A stretch of 64,000 nucleotides of DNA, taken from the NCBI GenBank assembly GCA_903642215.1, contig CAHJWG010000002.1, positions 1 to 64,000 of the forward strand, read 5' to 3'. Below are positions 50,465 to 59,581 of this stretch, one piece after another. A program made the position numbers and the translations under genes. The notes under the pieces are model-generated. The model worked only from the letters and a program-made list of their open reading frames with translations, was not told where the DNA came from and searched no databases. The first letter of the stretch is position 1. Each line of letters opens with the position of its first letter. This stretch comes from Sphingobacteriaceae bacterium. GTDB lineage: Bacteria > Bacteroidota > Bacteroidia > Sphingobacteriales > Sphingobacteriaceae.

Positions 50465-53400
50465 CAAAAAAAATTACTTACTGTATTTTTTCTTTGTTTT
50501 TGCTGATGGTATCCGCTCGTTCCGGTTTTTCCCAAACCAACAAAGGCACCGAATTTTACACGGCTTACATGGCCAATATTCGGGGTGTAACAGGTAATAA
50601 TACCTGCCAGATGAGTTTATATTTAACTTCTGACATGAGTACATCCGGAACGGTTAGCGTTGCCGACGGCAGTTATTCGCAAAGCTTTTCGGTAACGGCA
50701 AACCAGGTAACTACGGTAACAATGCCGCAGTCAGCTTTTCTGGGAACCGAAGGCCAATTTTTAAAAGGTATCCGCATTACAGCTGCTGATCCGATTGTGG
50801 TTTACGCGCATATTTACGCTTCGGCGGTTTCCGGTGCCACGCTTCTTTTACCGGTAAATACTTTGGCAAAAGACTACTATTCGCTCAATTACACCCAAAG
50901 ATCTAATGAAGCCAACTGTTATTCCAGCTTTGCAGTAGTTGCTACAGAAGATACAACCTCGGTAGAAATTACGCCATCGGCAACGCTGAATAGCGGCAAA
51001 ACAGCCAATACTCCTTTTATCATCACTTTACAAAAAGGAGAGGTTTACCAGGGATTATCACCTAATGATTTAACCGGAACACGCATCCGTTCGGTTAGTT
51101 CCGGAACGAATGTTTGTAAACGGATAGCTGTTTTTTCGGGAAGCAGTAAAATTTATATCAGCAATACTTCAAATGTATCCGCAGATAATCTTTTTCAGCA
51201 GGTTTATCCAACCGCTTCCTGGGGAAAAAACTATGTTACGGCACCTTTAAGCAATCGCCCGTACGATACTTTTCGGATTGCAATCAGCGATCCCACTACC
51301 AAAGTTACTTTAAACGGAACAGCCATCAGCAATGCTTCTTTTACCAATGGTTTTTACTACGAATTTAACAGTACCACGCCCAATGTAATTAGTGCCGATA
51401 AACCCATACAGGTTGCACAATATGCGATTACACAATTGGCTGCGAATCCCGTTTCGGGCGGGGATTTGGGTGATCCGGAGATGATTTATCTTAACCCGAT
51501 TGAGCAAAGCATCAATAACGTAACCCTTTACTCGCCAACCGCTTTCCGGATTTTGCAGAGTTACATCAACGTGATTATTGCGGCGGCGGCGGCACCAAGT
51601 TTTACCATTGACGGTGCTGCGCCGGCAAGCGGATTTAAAACCGTTCCGGGGAATCGGGCGTATTCTTACGGGCAGTTTCCGGTTTCTTCCGGCACACATA
51701 ATATCAAAGCTTCCGATGGGTTTAATGCCATTGCTTACGGTTTTGGAAGTGCCGAATCCTACGGTTATTCTGCCGGAACCAATCTTAAAAACCTGAATGA
51801 GTTTGTGCAGATTAAAAGCCTTGCCGGCGATACTTTAAGCAGTGCCTGCCTGGGCGAAAACGTAAAGCTGCAAGTTACTTTACCTTACCAAACCACGCAA
51901 CTGATCTGGACGCCTCAAAACGGCGACCCTATTTATAAAGATAATAACCCAACGCTGATTGCAACGACCATCAAGGATAATAAACCTTTGTACACGTACA
52001 GTTATCCTAAAAATCTGGCTTATTCAAAAACAGGAATTTATAATGTGGTTGTTCAAGCTTTTAATGCCATTGCGGATGCCTGCGGCTCTTACGAAGAAAT
52101 TGATATCGGCTTTACCGTTTACGATCTTCCGGTTGCTTTATTTACGGCAAAAGCTCAGAATTGCCAGTCGGACACTTTAACTTTTACCGATAAAAGCACA
52201 ACCGTTGCCGGCACACTGAAGACCTGGGCCTGGAATTTCGGCGACGGCGGAACTGCTACACTGCAAAACCCAACTCATATTTATAACAAGCCCGGAGATT
52301 TTGTGGCTACTTTACTGGTTACCAATTCCAATAGTTGTACTTCCTCGCTGGATTCTCAAAAAATTCATATTTATGCGAAGCCGGTCGTTAAGTTCGCTGT
52401 TTCCAATCCGGATTGTATTGATAAAGCGGTTACTTTCACCGATCAGTCAACAACTTCCGAAGGAAAAATAACGCAATGGATTTGGGATTTTGGAGACGGA
52501 ACTACACAAACGCTTGCCGGTAAAACTCCTTTTCAGCATATTTTTAAAAACGCCGGCAGCTATGCTGTAAAATTAAGTACCACCACAGATTTAGGCTGCC
52601 ATGGTGATACTTTGATTGCGGTTATCATTCATCCTTTGCCGGTTCCGAATTTTACCTTACCGGAGATTTGTATTTCGGATGCTTTCGCACTTTTTACCGA
52701 TAAAAGCAGTATCAGCGACCATACGGAATCCGGTTTTACTTATCTGTGGAATTTTGGGGATGCAAATGCCAACGCCGCCAATCCGGATACTTCTTCCTTG
52801 AAAAACCCGCAGCATAAATATACCAAAGCGGCGGACTATCAGGTTAAATTAAGGGTTACTTCTGCAAACGGTTGTTCTGCGGATACCGCCATAAAGTTTA
52901 CGGTAAACGGAGCAGTGCCGAAGGCTGATTTTACGGTATTGAACCCGGCTGATCTTTGCAGTAAAAAGGTAGTTTACATCCGCAATACTTCTACCTTGGA
53001 TTTTGGAAATCTGTCAAAAGTGGAAATCTATTACGATTATACCAATCACCCGGATCAATTTGAAACGGATGATAATCCGGCTGCAGATAAATTATATCAG
53101 CATCAGTATCCTGTTTTCCATACGCCGGCCACGCAAAATTATACCATAGTTATGCGGACTTATTCCGGGTTAAGCTGCGCGGATGAAAAAATGCAGGTAA
53201 TTATTTTAAAAGCAGATCTGGAAATAACGTTAACGCTCCCAACGCAAACCTGTGCAGAAGTTACCCCTTTTCAAATTCTGGCTACAGAAAATAATGGTTA
53301 TACCGGAACCGGTATTTTTTCGGGAAACGGCGTAAGTATAAACGGTTTGTTTAGTCCGGCTGCTGCAGGTATCGGTACGCAAAACATCACTTATATTTTT

Positions 53401-53955
53401 ACAGCCCAAAATGGTTGTGCCGATACCGTTTCCAAACAGATTACTGTTTATCCGACACCAAAAGTAGTTGCGGGTAAAAACGTTTTACTGCTTGAAGGGG
53501 CAAGTGCTACGCTAAATCCGACAGTTACCGGGAATAACCTGACTTATAAATGGACACCTTCGCTGGGTTTAAGTGCGGATAATATTTTAAATCCGGTTGC
53601 TAAACCATTGGTTAATACTACTTATACCTTAACCGTAACTTCTGTTAACGGCTGTACCGATGCAGATCAGTTAAATGTAACTGTATTGAAAGCACCGGTA
53701 ATCCCGAATACTTTCACCCCAAATAACGACGGTATAAATGATACCTGGAATATTAAATATTTAGATAGCTATCCGGATGTAATAGTAGAGATATTTAGCC
53801 GTTATGGTGAGGAGTTATACTATTCTAAAGGATATTCGATTCCGTGGGATGGCCGCTATAAAGGAACCAATTTACCTGTAGGAACTTATTATTATATTAT
53901 TACACCCGGTAACGGAAGAAGTAAAACGGCTGGCCCGATAACGATCATCAGATAA
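50461..53955 (+). CDS. Large secreted PKD-domain protein, T9SS type B sorting domain
   Basis: A 1164-residue protein: signal peptide (1-25); IgGFc-binding-protein N-terminal-like region (about 28-430: GTEFYTAYMANIRG, AHIYASAVSGATLLLPV, TASWGKNYVTAPL); several PKD repeats (about 555-830, with WNFGDGG, WDFGDGT and WNFGDAN); a further Ig-like stretch with TWTPSLGLS-type repeat; and a C-terminal gliding-associated domain (NTFTPNNDGINDTWNI to the end). The last is a type B signal for export and surface attachment through T9SS. Probably an adhesin. The PorP/SprF gene follows after 3 bp, the usual pairing. Confidence 0.92.
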   Translation: MTKKITYCIFSLFLLMVSARSGFSQTNKGTEFYTAYMANIRGVTGNNTCQMSLYLTSDMSTSGTVSVADGSYSQSFSVTANQVTTVTMPQSAFLGTEGQFLKGIRITAADPIVVYAHIYASAVSGATLLLPVNTLAKDYYSLNYTQRSNEANCYSSFAVVATEDTTSVEITPSATLNSGKTANTPFIITLQKGEVYQGLSPNDLTGTRIRSVSSGTNVCKRIAVFSGSSKIYISNTSNVSADNLFQQVYPTASWGKNYVTAPLSNRPYDTFRIAISDPTTKVTLNGTAISNASFTNGFYYEFNSTTPNVISADKPIQVAQYAITQLAANPVSGGDLGDPEMIYLNPIEQSINNVTLYSPTAFRILQSYINVIIAAAAAPSFTIDGAAPASGFKTVPGNRAYSYGQFPVSSGTHNIKASDGFNAIAYGFGSAESYGYSAGTNLKNLNEFVQIKSLAGDTLSSACLGENVKLQVTLPYQTTQLIWTPQNGDPIYKDNNPTLIATTIKDNKPLYTYSYPKNLAYSKTGIYNVVVQAFNAIADACGSYEEIDIGFTVYDLPVALFTAKAQNCQSDTLTFTDKSTTVAGTLKTWAWNFGDGGTATLQNPTHIYNKPGDFVATLLVTNSNSCTSSLDSQKIHIYAKPVVKFAVSNPDCIDKAVTFTDQSTTSEGKITQWIWDFGDGTTQTLAGKTPFQHIFKNAGSYAVKLSTTTDLGCHGDTLIAVIIHPLPVPNFTLPEICISDAFALFTDKSSISDHTESGFTYLWNFGDANANAANPDTSSLKNPQHKYTKAADYQVKLRVTSANGCSADTAIKFTVNGAVPKADFTVLNPADLCSKKVVYIRNTSTLDFGNLSKVEIYYDYTNHPDQFETDDNPAADKLYQHQYPVFHTPATQNYTIVMRTYSGLSCADEKMQVIILKADLEITLTLPTQTCAEVTPFQILATENNGYTGTGIFSGNGVSINGLFSPAAAGIGTQNITYIFTAQNGCADTVSKQITVYPTPKVVAGKNVLLLEGASATLNPTVTGNNLTYKWTPSLGLSADNILNPVAKPLVNTTYTLTVTSVNGCTDADQLNVTVLKAPVIPNTFTPNNDGINDTWNIKYLDSYPDVIVEIFSRYGEELYYSKGYSIPWDGRYKGTNLPVGTYYYIITPGNGRSKTAGPITIIR

Positions 53956-53958
53956 GCA

Positions 53959-54969
53959 ATGAAAAAAAATATACTTACCTTTTTATTTTTACTGAATGCC
54001 ATCAGCAGTTGGGCGCAGCAAAAACCGCAATACACGCAGTATATTTTCAATAATTATCTGATCAACCCGGCCATTACCGGAATAGAAAATTATACCGATA
54101 TAAAAGCTGGTTACCGCAACCAGTGGACGGGTTTGGACGGTGCGCCGGTTACCATGTATTTTACGGCACATACGCCGATCGGTAATAAATTTATCCAGGG
54201 TGATGCCATGAGCCAGCCGGCAAACGGAGAAGATCCGATGAGCCGCTCTTACGTGCAGGATTACCAGGCCGCAGCACCGCATCATGGTATCGGCCTTTCC
54301 GTTGTTTCCGATAGGGCAGGGCCGATTACCCAAAGCAATTATGATGTTACTTACGCTTATCATTTGGGTATCAGCAGTAATTTAAATATATCGGTGGGCG
54401 TGGCTGCGGGTTTGGCAAGTATCAAATTAAATACCAGCGAAATAACTTTGGAAAATGCTCTCGACCCGGCTATCGCAAACGGCAATACCAACCAGTTAAA
54501 ACCCGATCTTGGTTTAGGCGTATGGGCTTATTCTGCCCGGTATTTCTTCGGGATTTCTGCACAACAGGTTTTGCCGCAAACTTTGTACTTTTCATCTAAT
54601 TCAACTTATAATCAAAGTAAAACAGTTCCCCATTATTTTATTACCGGCGGTGTAAAGCTGTTTTTAGCAGAAGATATTACACTTCTGCCTTCTGTAATGG
54701 TTAAGTATGTAAACCCGGTTCCAACCACTTTTGATGTGAACTTAAAGATGGCTTTTCAGGATAAATTCTGGATAGGCGGTTCTTACCGGCGAAACGATGC
54801 TATTGCTGCCATGGCCGGCATTAATGTAGGCAGTTTTCTCAATTTTGGTTACGCTTACGATTTTACAACTTCCAACCTCAACACCGTAAGCAACGGCACA
54901 CACGAAATAATTTTAGGTATTATGCTTAATAATATTTACAAAGTTGTTTGCCCGAGAAGGTTCTGGTAA
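53959..54969 (+). CDS. PorP/SprF-family type IX secretion membrane protein
   Basis: A 336-residue outer-membrane protein with signal peptide (ending SSWAQ) and the typical opening QYTQYIFNNYLINPAITGIENYTDIKAGYRNQW, then beta-strand segments to the C-terminus. PorP/SprF proteins assist surface export or anchoring of a particular type B substrate, normally the one encoded next to them. It ends 3 bp... after the large PKD gene begins its operon, so the two genes should be cotranscribed. Confidence 0.92.
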   Translation: MKKNILTFLFLLNAISSWAQQKPQYTQYIFNNYLINPAITGIENYTDIKAGYRNQWTGLDGAPVTMYFTAHTPIGNKFIQGDAMSQPANGEDPMSRSYVQDYQAAAPHHGIGLSVVSDRAGPITQSNYDVTYAYHLGISSNLNISVGVAAGLASIKLNTSEITLENALDPAIANGNTNQLKPDLGLGVWAYSARYFFGISAQQVLPQTLYFSSNSTYNQSKTVPHYFITGGVKLFLAEDITLLPSVMVKYVNPVPTTFDVNLKMAFQDKFWIGGSYRRNDAIAAMAGINVGSFLNFGYAYDFTTSNLNTVSNGTHEIILGIMLNNIYKVVCPRRFW

Positions 54970-54994
54970 ACGGTAATTAATTTTTCTACTTGTT

Positions 54995-55026
54995 GCGTTG
55001 TCATTTCGACCGCAGGGAGAAATCTT
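54995..55026 (+). repeat. Short intergenic repeat fragment
   Basis: TGTCATTTCGACCGCAGGG matches a sequence often seen between genes in Bacteroidota; only one end is present here. Confidence 0.5.
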
Positions 55027-55104
55027 CATTGAAGCAATTAATAAGTTCTTCCTGTGGCAATTCTTTTTTGTTGATGCAATTAAATTATAAAATTTATTTC
55101 ACTT

Positions 55105-55214
55105 TGTAGAGCCGTTTGCAGGATGTACGCCCAGGAGCGCGGGACGGAACGGAAGTCCGGAGGTGATTCTTCCGCTCTTGATTTTTTGATTCTTTTTCAT
55201 CAAGGAAAAAGAAT
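55105..55214 (+). repeat. Intergenic repeat module B, copy 3 (diverged)
   Basis: Same plan as 43684-43795: GTAGAGCCGTTTGCAG, CCAGGAGCGCGGG, a CGGAGG core and TTTTTGATTCTTTTTCATCA. Confidence 0.7.
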
Positions 55215-55273
55215 GAAAGAAGGGTGAAAGCCCGATTGAATAATAATGTGTTATAACAGAAGCAAGCTTCTTT

Positions 55274-55398
55274 AAGCAAACCTGCGGTTGCCGATGTTTC
55301 GTTCTTTTATCTTGAAACAAAAAACTAAAAATTCAAGCAATTCGGATCGCCTCCGAGCGAAATGCAGCCTAACGCGCCAAGGTGAAGACTTTGCAAAT
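55274..55398 (+). repeat. Intergenic repeat module A, copy 2
   Basis: Pairs with 43394-43520; TTCGGATCGCCTCCG and GCGAAATGCAGCC are identical. Confidence 0.8.
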
Positions 55399-55428
55399 CT
55401 CCCGATCTTACGGCGAACCATTTTTATT

Positions 55429-55443
55429 GATACTTCTTTTACA
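55429..55443 (-). repeat. Dispersed 15-bp motif, AAAAGAAGTAT version
   Basis: Exact core between module A and module B. Confidence 0.7.
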
Positions 55444-55487
55444 AGCTGTTTTTCTTCTGCTATGCTGATCGAAGAGCTAAGTCTCTA

Positions 55488-55574
55488 CCTAGGTGCGGGA
55501 AGGCCCGACAAAACGCCCGGAGGAGATCGGGTTTGTCTTGATTTTTTGGTTCTTTTTGATCAAGCAAAAAGAAC
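55488..55574 (+). repeat. Intergenic repeat module B, copy 2
   Basis: CCCGACAAAACGCCCGGAGG and GGTTTGTCTTGA as in copy 1, with the same following CAAGCAAAAAGAA. Confidence 0.78.
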
Positions 55575-55660
55575 ATTAAGAGTGCAACAATTCAATCAAA
55601 AATATTTCAGCAAATTGTATTATAAACAATATACTTCTTGTGTAATCATCAATTTAGGTT

Positions 55661-55675
55661 GATAAAAGAAGCATC
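55661..55675 (+). repeat. Dispersed 15-bp motif, AAAAGAAGCAT version
   Basis: Exact consensus 9 bp from the 3' end of rpoN. Confidence 0.7.
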
Positions 55676-55684
55676 AGATAAAAC

Positions 55685-57163
55685 TTACAATTCTTTCCGC
55701 AATCTGGCAACCGGGATATTTAACTGTTCACGATATTTGGCAACCGTTCTGCGGGCAATATTATAACCGGCATCTTTTAAAATTTCCGTTAGTTTTTCAT
55801 CGGCCAAAGGATGCAGTTTATCTTCTTTGGCGATGTTTTCTTCCAGTATTTTCTTTACTTCTTTATTAGAAACCTCTTCGCCGCTTTCTGTTTGTATGGC
55901 TTCAGAAAAAAAAGATTTTAGCAGATACGTGCCATGTTCAGTTTGTACATATTTGGAATTGGCCACACGGGAAACGGTAGAAATATCCATGCCTATTTTA
56001 TCAGCAATATCTTTCAAAATCATCGGGCGAAGGTTTTTTTCGTCTCCGCTGATAAAAAAATCATATTGATATTGCATAATCGCGTTCATGGTTTTGAGCA
56101 AAGTTTGCTGCCGCTGCTTAATCGCATCAATAAACCACTTTGCCGAATCCAGTTTTTGCTTTACAAATTGTACAGCTTCTTTTAGTTTTTTATCGCGCTG
56201 GGAAGCTTTATCATAATGCTGGAACATATCCTGATAAGAACGGCTGACGCGCAGTTCAGGCGCATTTTTAGCATTTAAAGTCAGGATCAATACACCATCA
56301 TTATTGCGGATGTGAAAATCCGGAATCACCTGCATCTGCTTCGTATTTGTTTCAGCAGAATCTCCCGGTTTGGGGTTCAGTTTCAAGATTTCGGCTACAA
56401 TTTCCTTCAGCTCATCATCGTGCAGGTTTAAAGATTTTTCGAGTTTATCGTAATGTTTCCGTGTAAATTCATCCAGATAATGTTCAACAACCTGGATTGC
56501 TTTTTTTATCACCGGAATTTGCGAATCTTTTCTGCGTAGCTGGATTAGCAAACATTCCTGCAAATCACGTGCGCCAACGCCGGCCGGATCAAAAGCCTGG
56601 ATCACCTTCAGCATATCTTCCACTTCATCATCTTCCGCCATCACGTTTTGAGAAAAGGCGAGGTCATCCGTGATCGACATAATCGGCCGCCGCAGATAAC
56701 CGTCGTCATCCAAACTGCCGATAATCTGCTGGCAAATCCTAAATTCTTTATCCGGTAAAGGAAGCAGATCTAACTGGTTTTGCAGGTTTTCAAAAAACGA
56801 ACTCTGTATCGCCATCGGCATTTCCTTACGCTCTTCCTCATCGTCTCCGTTTTGGTCGTAACGGCTGCTGTAATCGTTCAGATTATCTTCCTGCAAATAC
56901 TCGTCGATGTTAAACTCGTTTAATTCTTCGCCGCTGCTTTCCTCCTGGTTAAACGTATCTTCATCCGGGTCGCGATCAGGATATTCCTCCACCGGATCAA
57001 CCATATTTGTTAAACTCAAATCCTCCAGTGCAGGGTTTTCTTCCAGTTCTTCCTTAATGCGGGCATCCAGCGAAACGGTAGGAACCTGCAACAATTTAAT
57101 AAATTGTATTTGCTGCGGAGATAGTTTTTGAAGTAGTTTTTGTTGTAGATTTTGTCTTAACAT
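55685..57163 (-). CDS. rpoN: RNA polymerase sigma-54 factor
   Basis: A 492-residue sigma-54. The Gln/Leu-rich activator region (LQQKLLQKLSPQQIQFIKLLQ, residues 3-23), an acidic region II (about 50-110), the core-binding region, the helix-turn-helix and the C-terminal RpoN box ARRTVAKYRE are all present. It directs promoters that need an NtrC-type activator such as the one at 4332-5714. I start at MLRQNLQQK (57163); four more codons upstream are open. Confidence 0.95.
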   Translation of the reverse strand: MLRQNLQQKLLQKLSPQQIQFIKLLQVPTVSLDARIKEELEENPALEDLSLTNMVDPVEEYPDRDPDEDTFNQEESSGEELNEFNIDEYLQEDNLNDYSSRYDQNGDDEEERKEMPMAIQSSFFENLQNQLDLLPLPDKEFRICQQIIGSLDDDGYLRRPIMSITDDLAFSQNVMAEDDEVEDMLKVIQAFDPAGVGARDLQECLLIQLRRKDSQIPVIKKAIQVVEHYLDEFTRKHYDKLEKSLNLHDDELKEIVAEILKLNPKPGDSAETNTKQMQVIPDFHIRNNDGVLILTLNAKNAPELRVSRSYQDMFQHYDKASQRDKKLKEAVQFVKQKLDSAKWFIDAIKQRQQTLLKTMNAIMQYQYDFFISGDEKNLRPMILKDIADKIGMDISTVSRVANSKYVQTEHGTYLLKSFFSEAIQTESGEEVSNKEVKKILEENIAKEDKLHPLADEKLTEILKDAGYNIARRTVAKYREQLNIPVARLRKEL

Positions 57164-57301
57164 ATAGCGGCACAAAAATACATTAAAAAGGAAACAGGTT
57201 ATTTATGGCAACGTAAATTTTATGCAGAAATAAATCTCTTTGTACGTTTTTTTTTATACTTTGTGATGAATTAATTATCGAAAACAATAAAAATTAAAAT
57301 T

Positions 57302-57691
57302 ATGGGATTTGTAAGCGAATTTAAAGCTTTTGCGCTTAAAGGTAATGTGATCGATCTGGCAATCGGTATCGTAATTGGTGCTGCTTTTGGTAAAATTGTA
57401 AGCTCTTTAGTGGATGATATTTTAACGCCGGCTATACTTACGCCAGCTTTAAAAGCTGCTAAACTGAGTAATTTAAGTGAATTGGTAATACCGGGGACGG
57501 CTATTAAATACGGCAACTTTTTATCGCAGGTAATTGCATTTTTAATTATCGCCATTGCTTTATTTCTAATAATTCAGGCTATTAACAAAATGCAAAGGAA
57601 ACAGCCGGTAGCCGCAGTGGAAGTAAAAGCAACCAAAGAAGAAATGTTACTGACTGAAATCCGTGATTTGCTGGCAAAGCAAAAAATATAG
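57302..57691 (+). CDS. mscL: Large-conductance mechanosensitive channel
   Basis: A 129-residue protein, normal for MscL. N-terminal amphipathic helix plus first membrane helix (GFVSEFKAFALKGNVIDLAIGIVIGAAFGKIVSSLV), periplasmic loop, second helix (about 77-100) and cytoplasmic helix (EEMLLTEIRDLLAKQ). It opens on hypo-osmotic shock. Confidence 0.95.
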   Translation: MGFVSEFKAFALKGNVIDLAIGIVIGAAFGKIVSSLVDDILTPAILTPALKAAKLSNLSELVIPGTAIKYGNFLSQVIAFLIIAIALFLIIQAINKMQRKQPVAAVEVKATKEEMLLTEIRDLLAKQKI

Positions 57692-57706
57692 GGTAAAAGA
57701 AGTATG
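57692..57706 (+). repeat. Dispersed 15-bp motif, AAAAGAAGTAT version
   Basis: Exact core immediately after the mscL stop codon. Confidence 0.7.
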
Positions 57707-57753
57707 GGTTGAATATTTATAATTCAATTTCAACCAGTAAAACAAGTATATAG

Positions 57754-58245
57754 GTGGGAAAAGTAAAATTGATTAAAAGGATTAAATCTTTGTACAAAAT
57801 CGAATTTAGCTGTGTTTTTCTTTTACCTTTTGCTTTTTGTATACAATATTTAAAAAAAGACCAAATAGTTGGACTTAATGTAATTATCGCGATGATTTTG
57901 AATGGCTTTCTTCTATTGGAGGGAAGTTATTTTTGGTTGATTATTTATAAGCAACTTATAAATAATAGAACAAGTAACTTTATCAACACCTATACAAGGT
58001 TAAAGAAAATTAATATATTGTTGATAATAATGTCGCTTACATTTGTGTCTCTTCATTCATTCACAGGGAATTTAGATAAGATGGGAACACTAATATTTTT
58101 ACTGCTCGCTATATTAGAGCAGATAAATTATTTTGAGTATCAGTTAATGTACGATAACAAAAACGATTGGGCTTATCTGATAAAATTTCGGCGGCTAAAA
58201 AAGTCTAAATTAAATAAGGTTTTAATTAAAAATACATTAATCTAA
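57754..58245 (+). CDS. Hypothetical four-helix membrane protein
   Basis: A 163-residue protein with four hydrophobic segments (about 17-35, 42-64, 88-105 and 110-128) and basic ends. GTG start after an AT-rich leader. Its base composition is clearly more AT-rich than its neighbours, and no relatives were recognised, so recent acquisition or fast evolution is possible. No operon partner. Confidence 0.55.
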   Translation: MGKVKLIKRIKSLYKIEFSCVFLLPFAFCIQYLKKDQIVGLNVIIAMILNGFLLLEGSYFWLIIYKQLINNRTSNFINTYTRLKKINILLIIMSLTFVSLHSFTGNLDKMGTLIFLLLAILEQINYFEYQLMYDNKNDWAYLIKFRRLKKSKLNKVLIKNTLI

Positions 58246-58315
58246 AATTTACTTCATCTGGTCTCAATCCCAATCTTTGAGTTACATATCTACAAACTGC
58301 TTTTACAAAAAAACT

Positions 58316-58330
58316 GATAAAAACAGCATC
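58316..58330 (+). repeat. Dispersed 15-bp motif, AAAAACAGCAT version
   Basis: Exact consensus overlapping the stop codon of the ChaN-family gene by two bases. Confidence 0.7.
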
Positions 58331-59222
58331 AAAAACCCTTTGTACCCGAACCATCCGTAACCACAATAAAGTCGCCCATTTTACTCAAAGTATTCCAATC
58401 CGGTGCGGCAAAGTTTTCAATAGCTGTTGCTGCGATGTTTTTTACCGAAGCATCAGGCAAATACTTTTTAAATTGTGCAACCGCACCCAGTTTTTCTTCA
58501 CTATGGAAACTACCATTGATTTGGAAAACTGTAAATCCCGGATGTGTTTTCAAAAATGAAGCTACCGACCAGCCCATCGTTGCATCCCACAAGTTTTGCG
58601 CCTGGTAAACCTGCATCCCGCCCATCGAACTGTGGCCGCCCATAATGTTGTCAAATTTTTGCAGGTAAGCACCTGTTGCCGTATCAATTGGTAAAGGCGG
58701 CAGGTAAGATTTGCCAATTTGATCCAGCTGATTTAAGCCTTTTAAACTTAACCTGCTAACTAAATTGGTGTAACGGCCAGGCGCATTCGCTGCAATCACC
58801 GGCAAATGTTCTGTTTTCGCAAATTCGATCATCGGGCGATAATCTGCGTAATTTGGCCAGCAACGTGCATCCGTTACAAAGTTTTTTTCACGGATTAAGC
58901 CGTTTAAATATTCGTTTAAAACGTGCTGGCAATCGGTTTCAAACATTTCCATTGATAAAGCTATTTGCTGCGGATGCACTTCAGAAAGCTTTTTTAACAG
59001 CAAAGCTTCAACTAAATGGCCTACGGAATCGTTGTGTTCTTCACCATAAAAAATAGCATCTGTTTTATTTAAGGCTTTAACCAGTTCATCCGCAGAAATT
59101 AATTTTTTAGTGGCCGAATTGTAGATTTTGTATGAATTTACAGCTTGTGCAAAACCGGAGAATTGTATAGCAATCAGCAACAGCAAAATACAGATGCTTC
59201 TTTTACAGGATAAAATATTCAT
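58329..59222 (-). CDS. ChaN-family haem-binding-like protein, exported
   Basis: A 297-residue protein with a signal peptide (cleavage near FAQAV, residue 26) and no lipobox cysteine at the site. The Tiki/ChaN core is clear: AIFYGEEHNDSVGHLVEALLL, LSMEMFETDCQ, and GGMQVYQAQNLWDATMGWSV, ending with VFQINGSFHSEEKLG. ChaN binds haem and may serve iron uptake; other relatives are proteases, so the role is open. A dispersed motif copy (59193-59208) encodes part of the signal peptide. Confidence 0.85.
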   Translation of the reverse strand: MNILSCKRSICILLLLIAIQFSGFAQAVNSYKIYNSATKKLISADELVKALNKTDAIFYGEEHNDSVGHLVEALLLKKLSEVHPQQIALSMEMFETDCQHVLNEYLNGLIREKNFVTDARCWPNYADYRPMIEFAKTEHLPVIAANAPGRYTNLVSRLSLKGLNQLDQIGKSYLPPLPIDTATGAYLQKFDNIMGGHSSMGGMQVYQAQNLWDATMGWSVASFLKTHPGFTVFQINGSFHSEEKLGAVAQFKKYLPDASVKNIAATAIENFAAPDWNTLSKMGDFIVVTDGSGTKGF

Positions 59223-59272
59223 TAAAATTGGAAATCTTTGTTGAAATTAAGCGGAGTTAAACCTATAACGCG

Positions 59273-59303
59273 TTGCAATTTTGAAAAAACAACTCTATAT
59301 TTG
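59273..59303 (+). promoter_or_regulatory. Promoter of the rpmH operon
   Basis: TTG at 59273-59275 and TATATTTG at 59296-59303, spaced 20 bp, a good match to the -33/-7 pattern of the phylum. The transcript would start about 30 bases before rpmH. Confidence 0.65.
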
Positions 59304-59341
59304 CGCTCTTGTTTTAAAAAGCGAATAATACCGATAAAGAT

Positions 59342-59500
59342 ATGAAAAGAACGTTCCAACCTTCCCAGCGTAAGAGAAGAAATAAACATGGTTTCCGCGA
59401 GCGGATGTCAACAGCAAACGGCAGAAGAATTTTAGCTGCAAGAAGAGCAAAAGGCAGGCACAAATTGTCTGTATCTTCAGAGCCTCGCCACAAAGCATAA
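59342..59500 (+). CDS. rpmH: 50S ribosomal protein L34
   Basis: A 52-residue, very basic protein that opens [20 protein letters not shown] and continues [20 protein letters not shown], the near-invariant L34 sequence, plus a short tail ([11 protein letters not shown]). It is followed by rnpA and yidD as in most bacteria. No replication origin or dnaA is visible next to it in this window. Confidence 0.97.
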   Translation: MKRTFQPSQRKRRNKHGFRERMSTANGRRILAARRAKGRHKLSVSSEPRHKA

Positions 59501-59581
59501 TCCGGATTGCTTTTTCCGGCAATTTGCAGGAACGTAAATAACCGGTAATTATTTGATTCACAATCGGTTTAAGCAATTTTC

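Larger units (their letters stand above)
54970..55684. other. 715-bp repeat-filled intergenic region
   Basis: No gene. Order: a GTCATTTCGACCGCAGGGAG element (54995-55026), module B copy 3 (55105-55214), module A copy 2 (55274-55398), dispersed motif (55429), module B copy 2 (55488-55574), AT-rich DNA, dispersed motif (55661). A 124-codon open frame at 55288 is a by-product of the repeats. Confidence 0.75.

Noticed and set aside
55288..55662. 124-codon open frame
   Set aside because: It runs through repeat modules A and B; related DNA at 43.4 kb does not keep the frame.
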